Shown here: piece by piece, positions 25,721 to 34,167 of the stretch
How positions within the stretch are numbered: the first letter of the stretch is position 1
Layout: each line of letters starts with the position of its first letter
DNA from: Longimicrobium sp.
GTDB lineage: Bacteria > Gemmatimonadota > Gemmatimonadetes > Longimicrobiales > Longimicrobiaceae
Direction: 5' to 3'
Assembly (NCBI GenBank): GCA_036389135.1
Contig: DASVQP010000040.1
Coordinates: 1 to 64,000 of the forward strand
Length of the DNA stretch: 64,000 bases
Made by a program: the position numbers and the translations under genes
The notes under the pieces: model-generated
Seen by the model: only the letters and a program-made list of their open reading frames with translations
Databases searched by the model: none
What the model was told of the DNA's origin: nothing

Positions 25721-26170
25721 TCACCTCGTCGCGCCGTCCAGCAGCGCTTCCAGGCGCGGGCGGGGGATGGCGCCCAGCTCGCGGCCCACCTCGCGCCCGC
25801 CGCGGAAGACGATTAGGGTGGGGATGGAGGCGATCTGGAAGCGGCGCGCGATGGCGGGGTTGCGGTCCGTGTCCAGCTTGGCGACGAGCACGGAGCCGGC
25901 GCGCGCCTGCGCCACCGCGTCAAGCACCGGCGCCATGATCTTGCAGGGGCCGCACCAGTCGGCGTAGAAGTCCACCAGCACGGGCACGTCCGATCCGGCG
26001 ACCACGCGCTCGAAGGTGGCGTCGGTCACCGCCAGCGGGCGGTCGAGCGCGATCGGGCGTCCGCACGCGCCGCACTTCGGCCGGTCCGATGCGCGCGACA
26101 GGTCCACGCGGTTCAGTCGCCCGCACGACGAGCAGGCGACGGTCGCCTTGCGCGACGCGGTTGCATCCAT
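25721..26170 (-). CDS. trxC: Thioredoxin with N-terminal zinc ribbon (thioredoxin 2 type)
   Basis: A 149-residue thioredoxin. The N-terminal zinc ribbon has CSSCG (Cys13/Cys16) and CGACG (Cys33/Cys36). The thioredoxin fold has the redox pair in YADWCGPCK (Cys73/Cys76) and the cis-Pro in ASIPTLIVF. This is the TrxC architecture, a cytoplasmic disulfide reductase often tied to oxidative stress. GGAGGAATGCC precedes the ATG at ideal spacing. OsmC lies close by on the other strand. Confidence 0.93.
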   Translation of the reverse strand: MDATASRKATVACSSCGRLNRVDLSRASDRPKCGACGRPIALDRPLAVTDATFERVVAGSDVPVLVDFYADWCGPCKIMAPVLDAVAQARAGSVLVAKLDTDRNPAIARRFQIASIPTLIVFRGGREVGRELGAIPRPRLEALLDGATR

Positions 26171-26302
26171 GGCATTCCTCCTGGTTATCGGGTGGCACCC
26201 ATCGTCCCGCGCGCAGTGCAGCAACCTGCGGGCCGGGTTGCTTCGGTATGGGTTCGGGTGTAGTGTTCGCCCGCATCCACCGTCCACCCCGCGCCCTTTG
26301 CC

Positions 26303-27592
26303 GTGAAGCCCGCTCCGCCCGTTCCCGACGCCGCGCTGCACCCCGTGCTCGCCGCGTTCGCCGGCGCGTGGGCGCGGGACGCGGCGCGTGCAGCCGCGCG
26401 CACGGAGGAGGATGATCCCGGCGCGCCGGAGCGCATCGTGTACCTGGATGCCTTCGCGGGTGCCGAGTACTCGTTCGGGGTGGGCGATCCGGGGCGGCAG
26501 GGGCCTTCACGCGCGGTGGCGGCGGTGCGCGCGGTGCTGGACGCGGCGCCGGAGCTCGCGTCGGCCGTGCTGGCCGAGGAGGATCCAGCGCTCCTGGCCC
26601 GCTTCCGCGCCGAGCTGGAGGGGATCGGGTGGGGAGATCGCGTCCGTGACGCCGCCGATCCCGCCGCCCTCGCTCCCGGCGAGGTGGGGCTGGTGGAGGC
26701 CGACTTCCGCAACGTGGCGGACGTGCTGCTCGCGGTCCCGGAGCGTGCCCGGGCGCTCCTCTGGATGGCCCCGCCGAGCGCCCGCCGCCTCCCCTGGACC
26801 CTGCTCGATGCCGTGCTCGGCGATCCCGCCATCGACCTCCTCCTCCGCTTCCCGCACGGCGACTTCGAGAAGCAGGGGAAGTTCAGCGGCCCCCTCGCCG
26901 ACTTCCCGCCGTTCGCGAAGCGCATCGTGGAGGGCTGCTCCGCGCTTTTGGGCGATGCTCGGCACGAGTGGGTCTTCGGCTGGCGCGCGGCGGAGCGCGA
27001 GGGCGGGGTAGCCCAGGCGCTGGAGGCGGTGCTGGAGCGCTTCCGTGCGCGGCTGGAGAAGGCGGCGGAGGGGCGCGTGCTCAAGGCTGCGCGCGTGGGG
27101 GCGGGGGAGGATGCCGTCGCCGCGTACCTATTCCTGGTTTCCTCCGAGCCCGCCGCGGCGCTGGCGCTGAATGCGGCCGTGCAGGGCGCCGGGCTGGAGG
27201 ACCGCGCCGCGTCCGTCCTCTTCACGCCGACCGCGGAACCCGCGGAGCCGCCCCCCGAACAGGTGCTGGACCTCTTCGGCGGTGAACCGGCGCACGCACC
27301 GGAGCCCTCGCGCCGCGCAGATCCCATCGCAGCCGCCGAGCTCCTGGCGGGCCGCCATCGCGGGCAGACGCTTCCGTTCCGCGAGGTGCTCGCGGGGCTG
27401 ACCGATTCGGACCTGACGCAGGACGAGGTGCGCGGGGCGCTCGCGCTGCTGAAAAAGGAGGGGCGCGCCGTCTTCCGCTCGCTCGCGCAGCCGGACGCGG
27501 TGGTGATCTTTCCGGAAGAACGCGTGGTTCGCCAGCCGCGGGCGCGGGGCAGACGCCAGGTGCCGGGGGCGGGGGATCTGTTTGGGGAGTAG
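26303..27592 (+). CDS. Three-Cys-motif partner (TcmP)-like protein
   Basis: A 429-residue protein with the TcmP pattern: RIVYLDAFAGAEYSFG (about 43-58), a Q/GxPSRA turn, and a block at about 145-195 with LLLRFPHGDFEKQGKF. Residues 330-400 look like a winged-helix domain (LPFREVLAGL..DLTQDEVRGALALLKKEGRAVF). TcmP proteins have a methyltransferase-like fold and are usually next to a three-Cys-motif (Gp37/68-like) gene, which is not seen here. The usual acidic DPxG motif reads MAPPS, so catalysis is doubtful. GTG 26303 is the likely start. The family assignment is moderate. Confidence 0.65.
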   Translation: MKPAPPVPDAALHPVLAAFAGAWARDAARAAARTEEDDPGAPERIVYLDAFAGAEYSFGVGDPGRQGPSRAVAAVRAVLDAAPELASAVLAEEDPALLARFRAELEGIGWGDRVRDAADPAALAPGEVGLVEADFRNVADVLLAVPERARALLWMAPPSARRLPWTLLDAVLGDPAIDLLLRFPHGDFEKQGKFSGPLADFPPFAKRIVEGCSALLGDARHEWVFGWRAAEREGGVAQALEAVLERFRARLEKAAEGRVLKAARVGAGEDAVAAYLFLVSSEPAAALALNAAVQGAGLEDRAASVLFTPTAEPAEPPPEQVLDLFGGEPAHAPEPSRRADPIAAAELLAGRHRGQTLPFREVLAGLTDSDLTQDEVRGALALLKKEGRAVFRSLAQPDAVVIFPEERVVRQPRARGRRQVPGAGDLFGE

Positions 27593-27595
27593 GGC

Positions 27596-27790
27596 CCTCA
27601 CCCCCGCTCGTTCCTCGCTGCCCCCTCTCCCGATAACAGGAGAGGGCTGCGCCCTCGCCGTTATCGAGAGAGGGGGCGGTTTTGCCGGGCTGTGGTAGGG
27701 GCGCGATTCATCGCGCCCACTCCTGCCCCCACCTCGACTATCGCCCGCGGCACCGTCACTGGTAGGGGCAGACCTGCGTGTCTGCCCGCC
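27596..27790. repeat. Mosaic of family B intergenic hairpins
   Basis: In order: a CCCTCTCCC-GATAAC-AGGAGAGGG hairpin with a second TTATCGAGAGAGGG arm, then GGGGCGCGATTCATCGCGCC near 27700, then GGGGCAGACC-TGCGTGTCTGCCC near 27766-27786. The order is nearly the same as at 38870-39190. Confidence 0.8.
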
Positions 27791-27889
27791 CTTGCCTGGT
27801 CTCGATCCCCTGCGCGGCGCGCAATGCACGGCGGGCGCCCCGTGAAGGAGCGCCCGCCGGTTCATCAATCCGCCGTTCAGCCCACCGGC

Positions 27890-28720
27890 TCAATAGGGCG
27901 AGTAGCGGTGCGAGCTGCCCACACCGTAGCCGCGGAAGTAGCGGCCCGGCTCGAAGCCACCCGCGTTGGAGCCGCGGAAGGCGCTCGAGTCGCCGTACGC
28001 ACCACCGCCGCCGTAGCTGCCCCATTCGCCGCTGCCCCCGCCCCCGCCGACACCGAACCCACCGGCATTCCCGCCCGCGCCGCGGCTCATCCCGCCCTGC
28101 GCCTGCCCGCCGCGGTAGCCGCCGGCGTTGTAGTCGTTGTCGTAATCCATGTCCCCGCGGCCGTAGCCCGCGCCGCCGCCCTGCGCGCCGTAGCCGTAGC
28201 CGCCCTGCGCGCCGAAGTCACGGTCGTAGCGCACGAAGCGCACGCGGTCCTCGTCCAGGTGCCCGCCGCCGTAGCCACCCTGGTTGCCGTAGCCGCCCTG
28301 TCCGCCGTAACCCTGGCCGGAGTAGCCGCCGCCCTGATTTCCGCCTCCGCCTCCGCCGCCGAAGCGTGGCGTGCCGTAGCCGCCCTGGCCCCCGAACCCG
28401 CCCTGGCCGCCGTAACCGCCCTGGTTTCCATGGCCGCCCGGGCCGGAGTAGCCGCCCTGCCCGCCGAAGCCGCCCTGCCCGTACCCGCCGCCGAAGCCGC
28501 CCTGGCCCATGTAGCGGCCGTTCCCTTCCAAATGGCCGCCGTAGTTGCTGTTTCCCATCCCGCTGCCGTGGCCGCCGCCGTGCATTCCGCCGTGGTAGCC
28601 GGCGCCCGTGTCGTAGTCGTGGCCATAGTGGTTGCCGCCGCCGAACATTCGGCGGAAGCCGTTCCCCACGCGGTCCATGAAGCCGCCGCCCTGGTTGTAG
28701 TCGCGTCCGTAGCCTGGCAT
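27890..28720 (-). CDS. Glycine-rich low-complexity protein with N-terminal YGRD motif
   Basis: A 276-residue protein of more than 40% glycine with many Tyr, Gln and Arg. Repeats are of the GGYGNQGGYGGQ type. The N-terminus MPGYGRDYNQGG and an internal segment VRFVRYDRDFGAQGG are the only less repetitive parts. No signal peptide, so it is cytoplasmic and probably disordered. GGGAGGAACGCG precedes ATG 28720. The N-terminus and ribosome site are close to those of the CBS protein at 55161, whose first 160 residues are also Gly-rich. Function unknown; condensate formation or surface coating are speculative. Confidence 0.75.
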   Translation of the reverse strand: MPGYGRDYNQGGGFMDRVGNGFRRMFGGGNHYGHDYDTGAGYHGGMHGGGHGSGMGNSNYGGHLEGNGRYMGQGGFGGGYGQGGFGGQGGYSGPGGHGNQGGYGGQGGFGGQGGYGTPRFGGGGGGGNQGGGYSGQGYGGQGGYGNQGGYGGGHLDEDRVRFVRYDRDFGAQGGYGYGAQGGGAGYGRGDMDYDNDYNAGGYRGGQAQGGMSRGAGGNAGGFGVGGGGGSGEWGSYGGGGAYGDSSAFRGSNAGGFEPGRYFRGYGVGSSHRYSPY

Positions 28721-28940
28721 CGCGTTCCTCCCGTCATGGTGTGTGCTGCGTCAGCGCCCCGGCGGGGCGGGGGGGCGTTTTGCAAGTTGCGGACCCAGGG
28801 CAAAGCACTCTGGCGCAAGAGGTTGCGGCGGTTCTTCGCGCCCGTGTGCGGCGTCGCTGGAACGGTTGATGCCACGGCACGGCGGGCGGAGGGGCGTGAT
28901 CGTTCACGCCCCTCCGCCATTTCAACGCTTGAGCCCACGG

Positions 28941-29495
28941 ATGTCGTTTCCTCCCGCACACGCACTGATCGGCGCCGGGCTGGCCGAGATCGCGATCGCC
29001 GCGAAGCCGCTTCCGCGCTGGAAGGCGTGGACGCTGGCTGGCTTCCTGGCCGTGTCGCCCGACTTCGACATCGTGCTCGGGCTGATGACGGGGCGCGGCG
29101 CATCGCTGCACGGCACCTTTTCCCACAGCATCACCGCGGTGGTGGTGCTGACGCTGACGGTGTACGCGGCGGCCGGCGGAAGGTGGGCGCTGGTGGCGGG
29201 GACCGGCTACGGATCGCACCTGCTGGTGGACATGCTGGACGAAAGCGGGCCCACCAACCTGATGCTCGGCTGGCCCTTCACCCCGGCGCAGCCGTACGCC
29301 ATCGGCAAGCTCTTCCCCAGGGTGCAGTTCGAGACGGGGAACGGATTCAAGGCGGCGTTCTACAGCCTCTTCGATCCGCCCGTCCTCGCCAAGCTGTTCG
29401 CGCAGACGCTGCTAGCGGCGGCCATCTTCCTGGCGCTCGCGGGGATCGCGCAGCTGGTGCGGAGGCGGCGCCTCAGCCGTGGCGGAGCGCGCTGA
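28941..29495 (+). CDS. DUF457 (YdjM-like) membrane metal-dependent hydrolase
   Basis: A 184-residue membrane protein of the YdjM/DUF457 family. PPAHALIGAGLAEIA opens it, LAVSPDFDIVLGLMTGRG supplies the conserved DxD, and LHGTFSHSITAVVV and YGSHLLVDMLD the membrane-embedded His/Asp pairs. A phospholipase-D-like hydrolase activity is assumed for the family but unproven. ATG 28941 begins the family match. The 3' end overlaps that of the convergent LuxE-type gene by 23 nt. Confidence 0.85.
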   Translation: MSFPPAHALIGAGLAEIAIAAKPLPRWKAWTLAGFLAVSPDFDIVLGLMTGRGASLHGTFSHSITAVVVLTLTVYAAAGGRWALVAGTGYGSHLLVDMLDESGPTNLMLGWPFTPAQPYAIGKLFPRVQFETGNGFKAAFYSLFDPPVLAKLFAQTLLAAAIFLALAGIAQLVRRRRLSRGGAR

Positions 29496-30588
29496 GGAGT
29501 TCGTCCATCGCCAGCGAGCAGCCGCGCGCCTCGGCCCCCTGCGCACGTCCGATCACGCGGAACCCCTCGGGCGAGCTGAAGCCCAGGTCCGAGGTCTGGA
29601 TGAAGGCGACGGAGTCCAGGTTGGCGAGGTCCCAGTGGCGGAGCACACCGATCTCGCCGTGCGGCAGGATGCGGAGCGTTTCCGGATCGGTGGCCCGCGT
29701 CCGCACCCACGGCGGGCCCACGTGCCGCCGCCGCGCGAGGTCCGTCGCCGCGGAGCCCGCAATCCCATCGTAGAACTGCGAGCTCATCTCCGTCATCCCG
29801 TACTCGTTCACGCACCACTCCGGCGCGATCCCCAGCCGCTCGCGGATGGCGCCGTACAGCTCGCCCCGCGACACCTCGCGGGTGCGCCCTTTGAAGCCGC
29901 CCGTGTCCATCAGCCGCGAGCCGTGCGGAAGCCGGAATCGCTCGCCGCGCGCCGCCATCGCGTCCAGCGCGTGCACCAGCGCGAACGCCGTCCCCAGGAC
30001 GCACACGGGCTCGCCATCCTCCTCCGCCGTGCGCAGCGCCGCCGTCCACTCCTCGTGCGCGATCCCGAAATCGGCCGAGACAAAGGTGCCGCTTCCCGGC
30101 TTGCCGTAGTCGCGGATCAACTCCGCCGCCATGTGCGAGAGCGACGAATCGCGCACTTCCGCCGCGCGCGGGACCAGCGAGAGGAAGCGGATGGGTGCGC
30201 CGTCGGGGAGGAGGTGGGCGAGGAAGCCGGCCCGGAGCGCGGCGTCGTAGAGCGCGAGGTCGGGGAGGTAGTGCGTTCCGCGGCGCTCGGCGCCGGCGGT
30301 GGTGCCGCTGGTGCGGAAGATGGCCGCCGCGCGTTCAGGATCGCCGCACACCAGCGCGGCCGCCTTGAACGCGTCGGTGGGTACGGCGGGGATCTCCTCC
30401 CAGCTCGTCACCGAATCCGGTGTCGCGCCGCGCCGCTCGCAGAACAGCCGGTATGGCTGGTTGCAGGCGAACTGGTGCGCGAACACGCCGCGCGCCAGCT
30501 CGTCGAAGTCCGCCGCCTCCCCTTCCACCCCAGCCGCCATGCGGCCCAGGAGCCGCTCGCGGAGGTCCCCCCGCCTGATGTCGTCCAC
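29473..30588 (-). CDS. LuxE-type acyl-protein synthetase
   Basis: A 371-residue member of the ANL-like adenylating LuxE family, which activate a fatty acid as acyl-AMP and move it to a protein thiol. The nucleotide motif is IFRTSGTTAGAERRG (about residue 90) and WCVNEYGMTEMSS (about 255-267) is the conserved core. It is close to the length of true LuxE, but no LuxC reductase or lux genes adjoin, so the acceptor and product are unknown. GTG 30588 is the likely start. It is 100 nt downstream of, and on the same strand as, futalosine hydrolase. Confidence 0.85.
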   Translation of the reverse strand: MDDIRRGDLRERLLGRMAAGVEGEAADFDELARGVFAHQFACNQPYRLFCERRGATPDSVTSWEEIPAVPTDAFKAAALVCGDPERAAAIFRTSGTTAGAERRGTHYLPDLALYDAALRAGFLAHLLPDGAPIRFLSLVPRAAEVRDSSLSHMAAELIRDYGKPGSGTFVSADFGIAHEEWTAALRTAEEDGEPVCVLGTAFALVHALDAMAARGERFRLPHGSRLMDTGGFKGRTREVSRGELYGAIRERLGIAPEWCVNEYGMTEMSSQFYDGIAGSAATDLARRRHVGPPWVRTRATDPETLRILPHGEIGVLRHWDLANLDSVAFIQTSDLGFSSPEGFRVIGRAQGAEARGCSLAMDELLSALRHG

Positions 30589-30688
30589 GCGCCCGCCCGT
30601 CTCAGTGAATGTAGGTCCCCCACCCGCTGTCTTTCATCGCACCCCGACCTCGCCCCACGTGGTTGCCCGTGCCCGCCCCGTCTCCGGC

Positions 30689-31450
30689 CTACGGTCTACG
30701 CCCCTCCGGTGGCGTGTCCCACGCACGGACGACCACGCGCACGGCCCGTTGCGCCGCGTCGGCAGCGTCGCGGAGGCGCCAGCGGGAGAGATCGCGGTCC
30801 TCGACGGCGTTGCTGATGGCGCGCAGCTCCAGAAAGGGAACGTCGTACAGCGTGGCGACGTGCGCCAGCGCCGCGCCTTCCATCCCCTCCACCAGGCCGC
30901 CAAAGCGCGTGGCGAGCTCAATGCCGCGGGCATCGGTGCCGGAGCAGGTGGAGACGGTGACGAACGGTCCCACGCGCGCCGCCATCCCCGCCGCCTCCAG
31001 GGCACGGCGCGCCGCCTCGACGCGGGCCGCATCCGCGTCGAAGGCGTTGAACCAGCTCCGGCCGCCGAGCTCCACCAGGGGGATGCCGATCCCCCCCGTG
31101 TCGATCCAACCGTCCGGGGCGGCCACCCCTTCGTCGCCGTAGACGGCGCGCGAGGCGAGGGCGACATCGCCCAGCATCAACCCTGAACCGGGATACGCGC
31201 CGCCCACGCCGAAGCCCAGCACGCCGCGCACCGGCCGCGATTCGAGGAGCGCGGTGGCGCCGTGGGCGGCGTTCGTCTTCCCCATCCCGCAGGGGAAGAG
31301 GATGACCGGCACCCCGTCCAGGTGCCCGCTCCACGCGGACTTGCGGCCCACGAGCTCCTCGCGCCGGCCGTCCAGCGCGTCCACGAGGGCGGCGCACTCG
31401 ATGGGGACGGAGCAGAGGAGCGCGAGCGGGGCGGGAGAGGCGGGATTCAG
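30689..31450 (-). CDS. mqnB: Futalosine hydrolase (menaquinone pathway), probable CTG start
   Basis: A nucleosidase of the MTA/SAH nucleosidase fold, 253 residues with the start proposed here. VILFPCGMGKTNAAHG and VSTCSGTD (about 170), then GLVEGMEGAALAH, match futalosine hydrolase, which removes hypoxanthine from futalosine in the alternative menaquinone pathway. The first beta-strand (LALLCSVPIECAALVDAL) precedes the only standard start, GTG 31384, so that start would delete it. CTG 31450 has GGAG 6 nt upstream and keeps the domain whole. No ATG, GTG or TTG lies between the upstream stop and GTG 31384. Confidence 0.8.
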   Translation of the reverse strand: MNPASPAPLALLCSVPIECAALVDALDGRREELVGRKSAWSGHLDGVPVILFPCGMGKTNAAHGATALLESRPVRGVLGFGVGGAYPGSGLMLGDVALASRAVYGDEGVAAPDGWIDTGGIGIPLVELGGRSWFNAFDADAARVEAARRALEAAGMAARVGPFVTVSTCSGTDARGIELATRFGGLVEGMEGAALAHVATLYDVPFLELRAISNAVEDRDLSRWRLRDAADAAQRAVRVVVRAWDTPPEGRRP

Positions 31451-31557
31451 CGGCGGCTCCGGGCACGGGTTGCGTTCGGGACGGATCGGGCGAATTTACA
31501 CGCGCGCGGCGGCGCGGAAAACCGCGGCCGCCCACACGCACACCACCCGACCCGCCG

Positions 31558-32232
31558 ATGAAGCGATACGCCGCCGCACTTTTCCTGTTCGCCGCCGCCT
31601 GCGCGAGCCCTCCGCCCCCGCCGCCGGCTCCGCCTCCAATCCCGCCGCTGGATCCCTTTCCGGCCGTGGTGGCGCCCATCGTCCAGCCGGTCGAGGTGTG
31701 GAGCCGGGAGGCGGGGCTCCTCCTCCGCGGCCCCGTCCCCACGCGCCTCCCGTACCTGGGGATGCGGCTCGCCGTGGTGCAGGACGCGGGCGATTCTCTC
31801 GAGCTTCGCTGCGTGGTGTGCCCCGGCGCTCCGGTGGGTTGGGCGGACCGCGGACGCGTGATCTGGGTGCCGCAGACCCCCGCCGACGCGCGCAACGGCG
31901 ACCTCGCGGAGTTCGTGCTGGCGGTGCGCACGGCGGCCGTGCGGCGCGACTCCGCCGCCCTGCGCATGGCGATGTCGCGCACCTTTGTGCACGCGCACGG
32001 CGGCACCGAGGGGGTGATCCCGGCCGTGCGGGAGCTCATGAGCACGCGCGCGCAGAACCTGGCGCGTCTTCCGGGGCTGCTGGACCGCGGGGTCGCGGCC
32101 GTCCCCGGCACCCGCGTGTGGGCGGCGCCGCCGGAGTACGCCACCACGCCCAACTACCCCGACCTGCGCGCCGGCTTCATGCGCGGCGAAGACGGCTGGG
32201 AGTGGATCTTCCTCCTGCGCCCCGGCCTCTGA
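31558..32232 (+). CDS. Hypothetical proline-rich lipoprotein
   Basis: A 224-residue predicted lipoprotein: MKRYAAALFLFAAACAS ends in a lipobox (Cys15). A Pro-rich tether of about 20 residues follows (PPPPPPAPPPIPPLDP), then a mixed domain with an SH3-like look (VEVWSREAGLLLRG, LRCVVCPGAPVGWADRG). Its N-terminal region includes a CVVC pair. I know no family for it. It is divergent from futalosine hydrolase. Confidence 0.7.
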   Translation: MKRYAAALFLFAAACASPPPPPPAPPPIPPLDPFPAVVAPIVQPVEVWSREAGLLLRGPVPTRLPYLGMRLAVVQDAGDSLELRCVVCPGAPVGWADRGRVIWVPQTPADARNGDLAEFVLAVRTAAVRRDSAALRMAMSRTFVHAHGGTEGVIPAVRELMSTRAQNLARLPGLLDRGVAAVPGTRVWAAPPEYATTPNYPDLRAGFMRGEDGWEWIFLLRPGL

Positions 32233-32243
32233 CCGCGCAAAAA

Positions 32244-32279
32244 CGAAGCGGGCCCCGGATCGCTCCGGGGCCCGCTTCG
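32244..32279. terminator. Bidirectional terminator
   Basis: CGAAGCGGGCCCCGG / CCGGGGCCCGCTTCG, a perfect 15-bp stem with a 6-nt loop and A-run on the left, lies between the lipoprotein and transglycosylase genes. Confidence 0.88.
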
Positions 32280-32295
32280 CACGCTGGCAGTGCGT

Positions 32296-33201
32296 CTATC
32301 GGTGCACGCCCTCGCCGGTGAAAACGGCCTTGGCGTAGCCGTTGTCCGGGTTGCCGCCGCGCTTCAGCACGCGGTCCACGGTGCCGGGGCCGCGGTTGTA
32401 GGCCAGGAGCGCCAGCTCCTTGTCGCCGTCGTACTTCTCGATCAGCTCAGACAGGTAGCGGAAGCCGATCGAGAGGTTGACCTCCGGCTTGCGCAGGTCG
32501 GCGACCTGCGTCCCCGGGCGCATCCAGCGGGCGGTGGCGGGCATCAGCTGCGTGAGGCCGACGGCGCCCACGTGGCTCTGCGCGGTGGCCTTGAACTCGC
32601 TCTCGGTGCGCACCAGCCCGAACGCGATGTCCGGGTCGATCTTCTCCTCCAGGGCGAGGTCGTAGATGCTCTCCGCCAGCTTGCGGTCGAGCCCCATGTC
32701 CTTGTAGCGCTCGATCTTCTGCTGGATGAACGCGTCGCGCTCGACCGACTTGGCCGCCACCTGCTCGGTAGCCTTGGCTTCCACCTCGTTGGTGGCGTCG
32801 CGCCAGGCCTGACCTACCGCGCCGTTCGTGAGCGGGACGATGTTCCCCACGGTGGGGACGATCGACTCGTGCGACCGGTCGGTGCGCAGGGCGTCCAGGC
32901 GCGACATCGCCAGCGGCGCGGCGCCGCCCACGATCGCCAGCCCCACGAGCCCGTCGCGGAGCGGTGTGCGGCGGAGGCCCTGCATCAGCCCGCCATGCTG
33001 CCGGCGGCGGACCTGCAGCCCCTCGCTCACGCGGCGCTCGCCGTCGATGCTGCGGTCACCGGCTCCGTCGTAGGCGCGGCGATAGCGCTGCGCGCACTCC
33101 GGCGAGTCGGTGAAGCGGCGGCGGGTGCGGCCCACCGGATGCCGGGGGGCGGCTCCTCCTCGTTCCCAGGGCGGTGGGGGGCGTCTACGGCTGGGCTGCA
33201 T
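32296..33201 (-). CDS. Lytic transglycosylase (SLT domain)
   Basis: A 301-residue protein with an Arg-rich N-terminus, a hydrophobic segment (GLVGLAIVGGAAPLAM, about 78-93) and a C-terminal SLT domain (about 170-301). The catalytic Glu is in VRTESEFKATAQSHVGAVGL, followed by LMPATARWM and LALLAYNRGPGTV. It cleaves the MurNAc-GlcNAc bond of peptidoglycan. AGGAGGAGCACGCG precedes the ATG. No classical signal peptide; the hydrophobic segment probably anchors it. Confidence 0.9.
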   Translation of the reverse strand: MQPSRRRPPPPWERGGAAPRHPVGRTRRRFTDSPECAQRYRRAYDGAGDRSIDGERRVSEGLQVRRRQHGGLMQGLRRTPLRDGLVGLAIVGGAAPLAMSRLDALRTDRSHESIVPTVGNIVPLTNGAVGQAWRDATNEVEAKATEQVAAKSVERDAFIQQKIERYKDMGLDRKLAESIYDLALEEKIDPDIAFGLVRTESEFKATAQSHVGAVGLTQLMPATARWMRPGTQVADLRKPEVNLSIGFRYLSELIEKYDGDKELALLAYNRGPGTVDRVLKRGGNPDNGYAKAVFTGEGVHR

Positions 33202-33344
33202 CGCGTGCTCCTCCTGCTGGGTCCTTCGCGCCGGACGCCGTTGCGCGTCCCGGTCGAGACGAATCAGACGCCGCACGATACGTGCCACGTACACACGTGT
33301 TTCCTCGCGCGGGCGCGCGCGATGCGGGTGCGGCGATGCGGATG

Positions 33345-33373
33345 TTGCGGACTTTGGACGGAGCCTGCATCTT
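33345..33373 (+). promoter_or_regulatory. Candidate promoter TTGCGG-N17-CATCTT
   Basis: TTGCGG (33345-33350), 17-bp spacer and CATCTT (33368-33373) lie about 65 nt upstream of the ATG of the coiled-coil gene. Confidence 0.45.
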
Positions 33374-33438
33374 CCATCGGGCGCGCACGTTGCGCCCTCC
33401 GCGCGCGCTCTCCGCCACCCCGCATCCGCCGCTCCGCG

Positions 33439-33957
33439 ATGAAGTCGACGCCGCGCTTCATGCTCCTGGTGCTCCTGGCCGTCGTCGGGGTAAAGCTGAG
33501 CGAGCAGCTCTACCGCTGGGCGGCGTTCCGCGACGAGCGGCGCCAGGTGGGCGAGCTGCGCGAGCGCCTCCTGGACTCGGGGGCGGAGCTGACGCTGTCG
33601 CGGGCGGAGGCGCGCAGGAGGCGCGCGGTGATGGAGGCGGAGGACCGCAAGCTGGACGAGGAGCGGCGCTCGCTGATGCGCTACAACCGCCTCTCCAACG
33701 GCGGCTACCTTCCCACGGCGCTGTACGGCCGGTACAAGGCCGAGCTGGAGCGCTACAACCGCCACGTGGTGGAGCGCAACGTCCGCCTGCGCGAGTACCA
33801 GCAGGCCCACGACCGCCACGCCGCCGCCGCCGACCTCTACAACGCCCGCGCCGACAGCGTCCGCGACCTTGCCGCGCGCATGGGCGAGCCCTACTACGCC
33901 GTCCCCACCCCCCTCGAAGCCGCCGTCAAGCGCGGCGTCCTGAAGCCGGAGCCCTGA
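33439..33957 (+). CDS. Small membrane-anchored coiled-coil protein
   Basis: A 172-residue protein with an N-terminal hydrophobic segment (FMLLVLLAVVGVKL, about 7-20) and a long charged helix (about 28-150) of Arg/Glu/Leu heptads, for example LSRAEARRRRAVMEAEDRKL. It is probably an inner-membrane or periplasmic coiled coil. No family recognised; divergent from the transglycosylase gene, which suggests a possible envelope role but does not show one. Confidence 0.75.
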   Translation: MKSTPRFMLLVLLAVVGVKLSEQLYRWAAFRDERRQVGELRERLLDSGAELTLSRAEARRRRAVMEAEDRKLDEERRSLMRYNRLSNGGYLPTALYGRYKAELERYNRHVVERNVRLREYQQAHDRHAAAADLYNARADSVRDLAARMGEPYYAVPTPLEAAVKRGVLKPEP

Positions 33958-34019
33958 AGGAGCCCTGTTTGCCCGGGGTGACTGGTTGCTTGGGTTGCCT
34001 GGTTTCCCTGGTCCCCGGG

Positions 34020-34145
34020 CGAGTGAACTCGCGGCAACAAAAGCACAAAGTCCGCCTGCGCGGACTCGGGGTCTGATATCGCGCTTCTCGAGCCGGCTTT
34101 AGCCGCTTTCCCGTGGTTCCAGCCGGGGGATTCATCCCCCGGTTT
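34020..34145. repeat. Palindromic intergenic repeat, family C (full)
   Basis: Modules in order: GAGTGAACTCGCGGCAACAA, AAGTCCGCC-TGC-GCGGACT, CGGCTTTAGCCG, and CCGGGGGATTCATCCCCCGG. The copy at 54175-54315 has the same modules in inverted order. Confidence 0.75.
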
Positions 34146-34167
34146 TCAGGGGCCCGCCCGCCATCCA

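Noticed and set aside
28250-28560. Regularly repeated GCCGCCCTG..CCGTA units resembling a CRISPR-like array
   Set aside because: Units are not of equal length, no spacers differ, and they translate into the Gly/Tyr repeats of the minus-strand gene.
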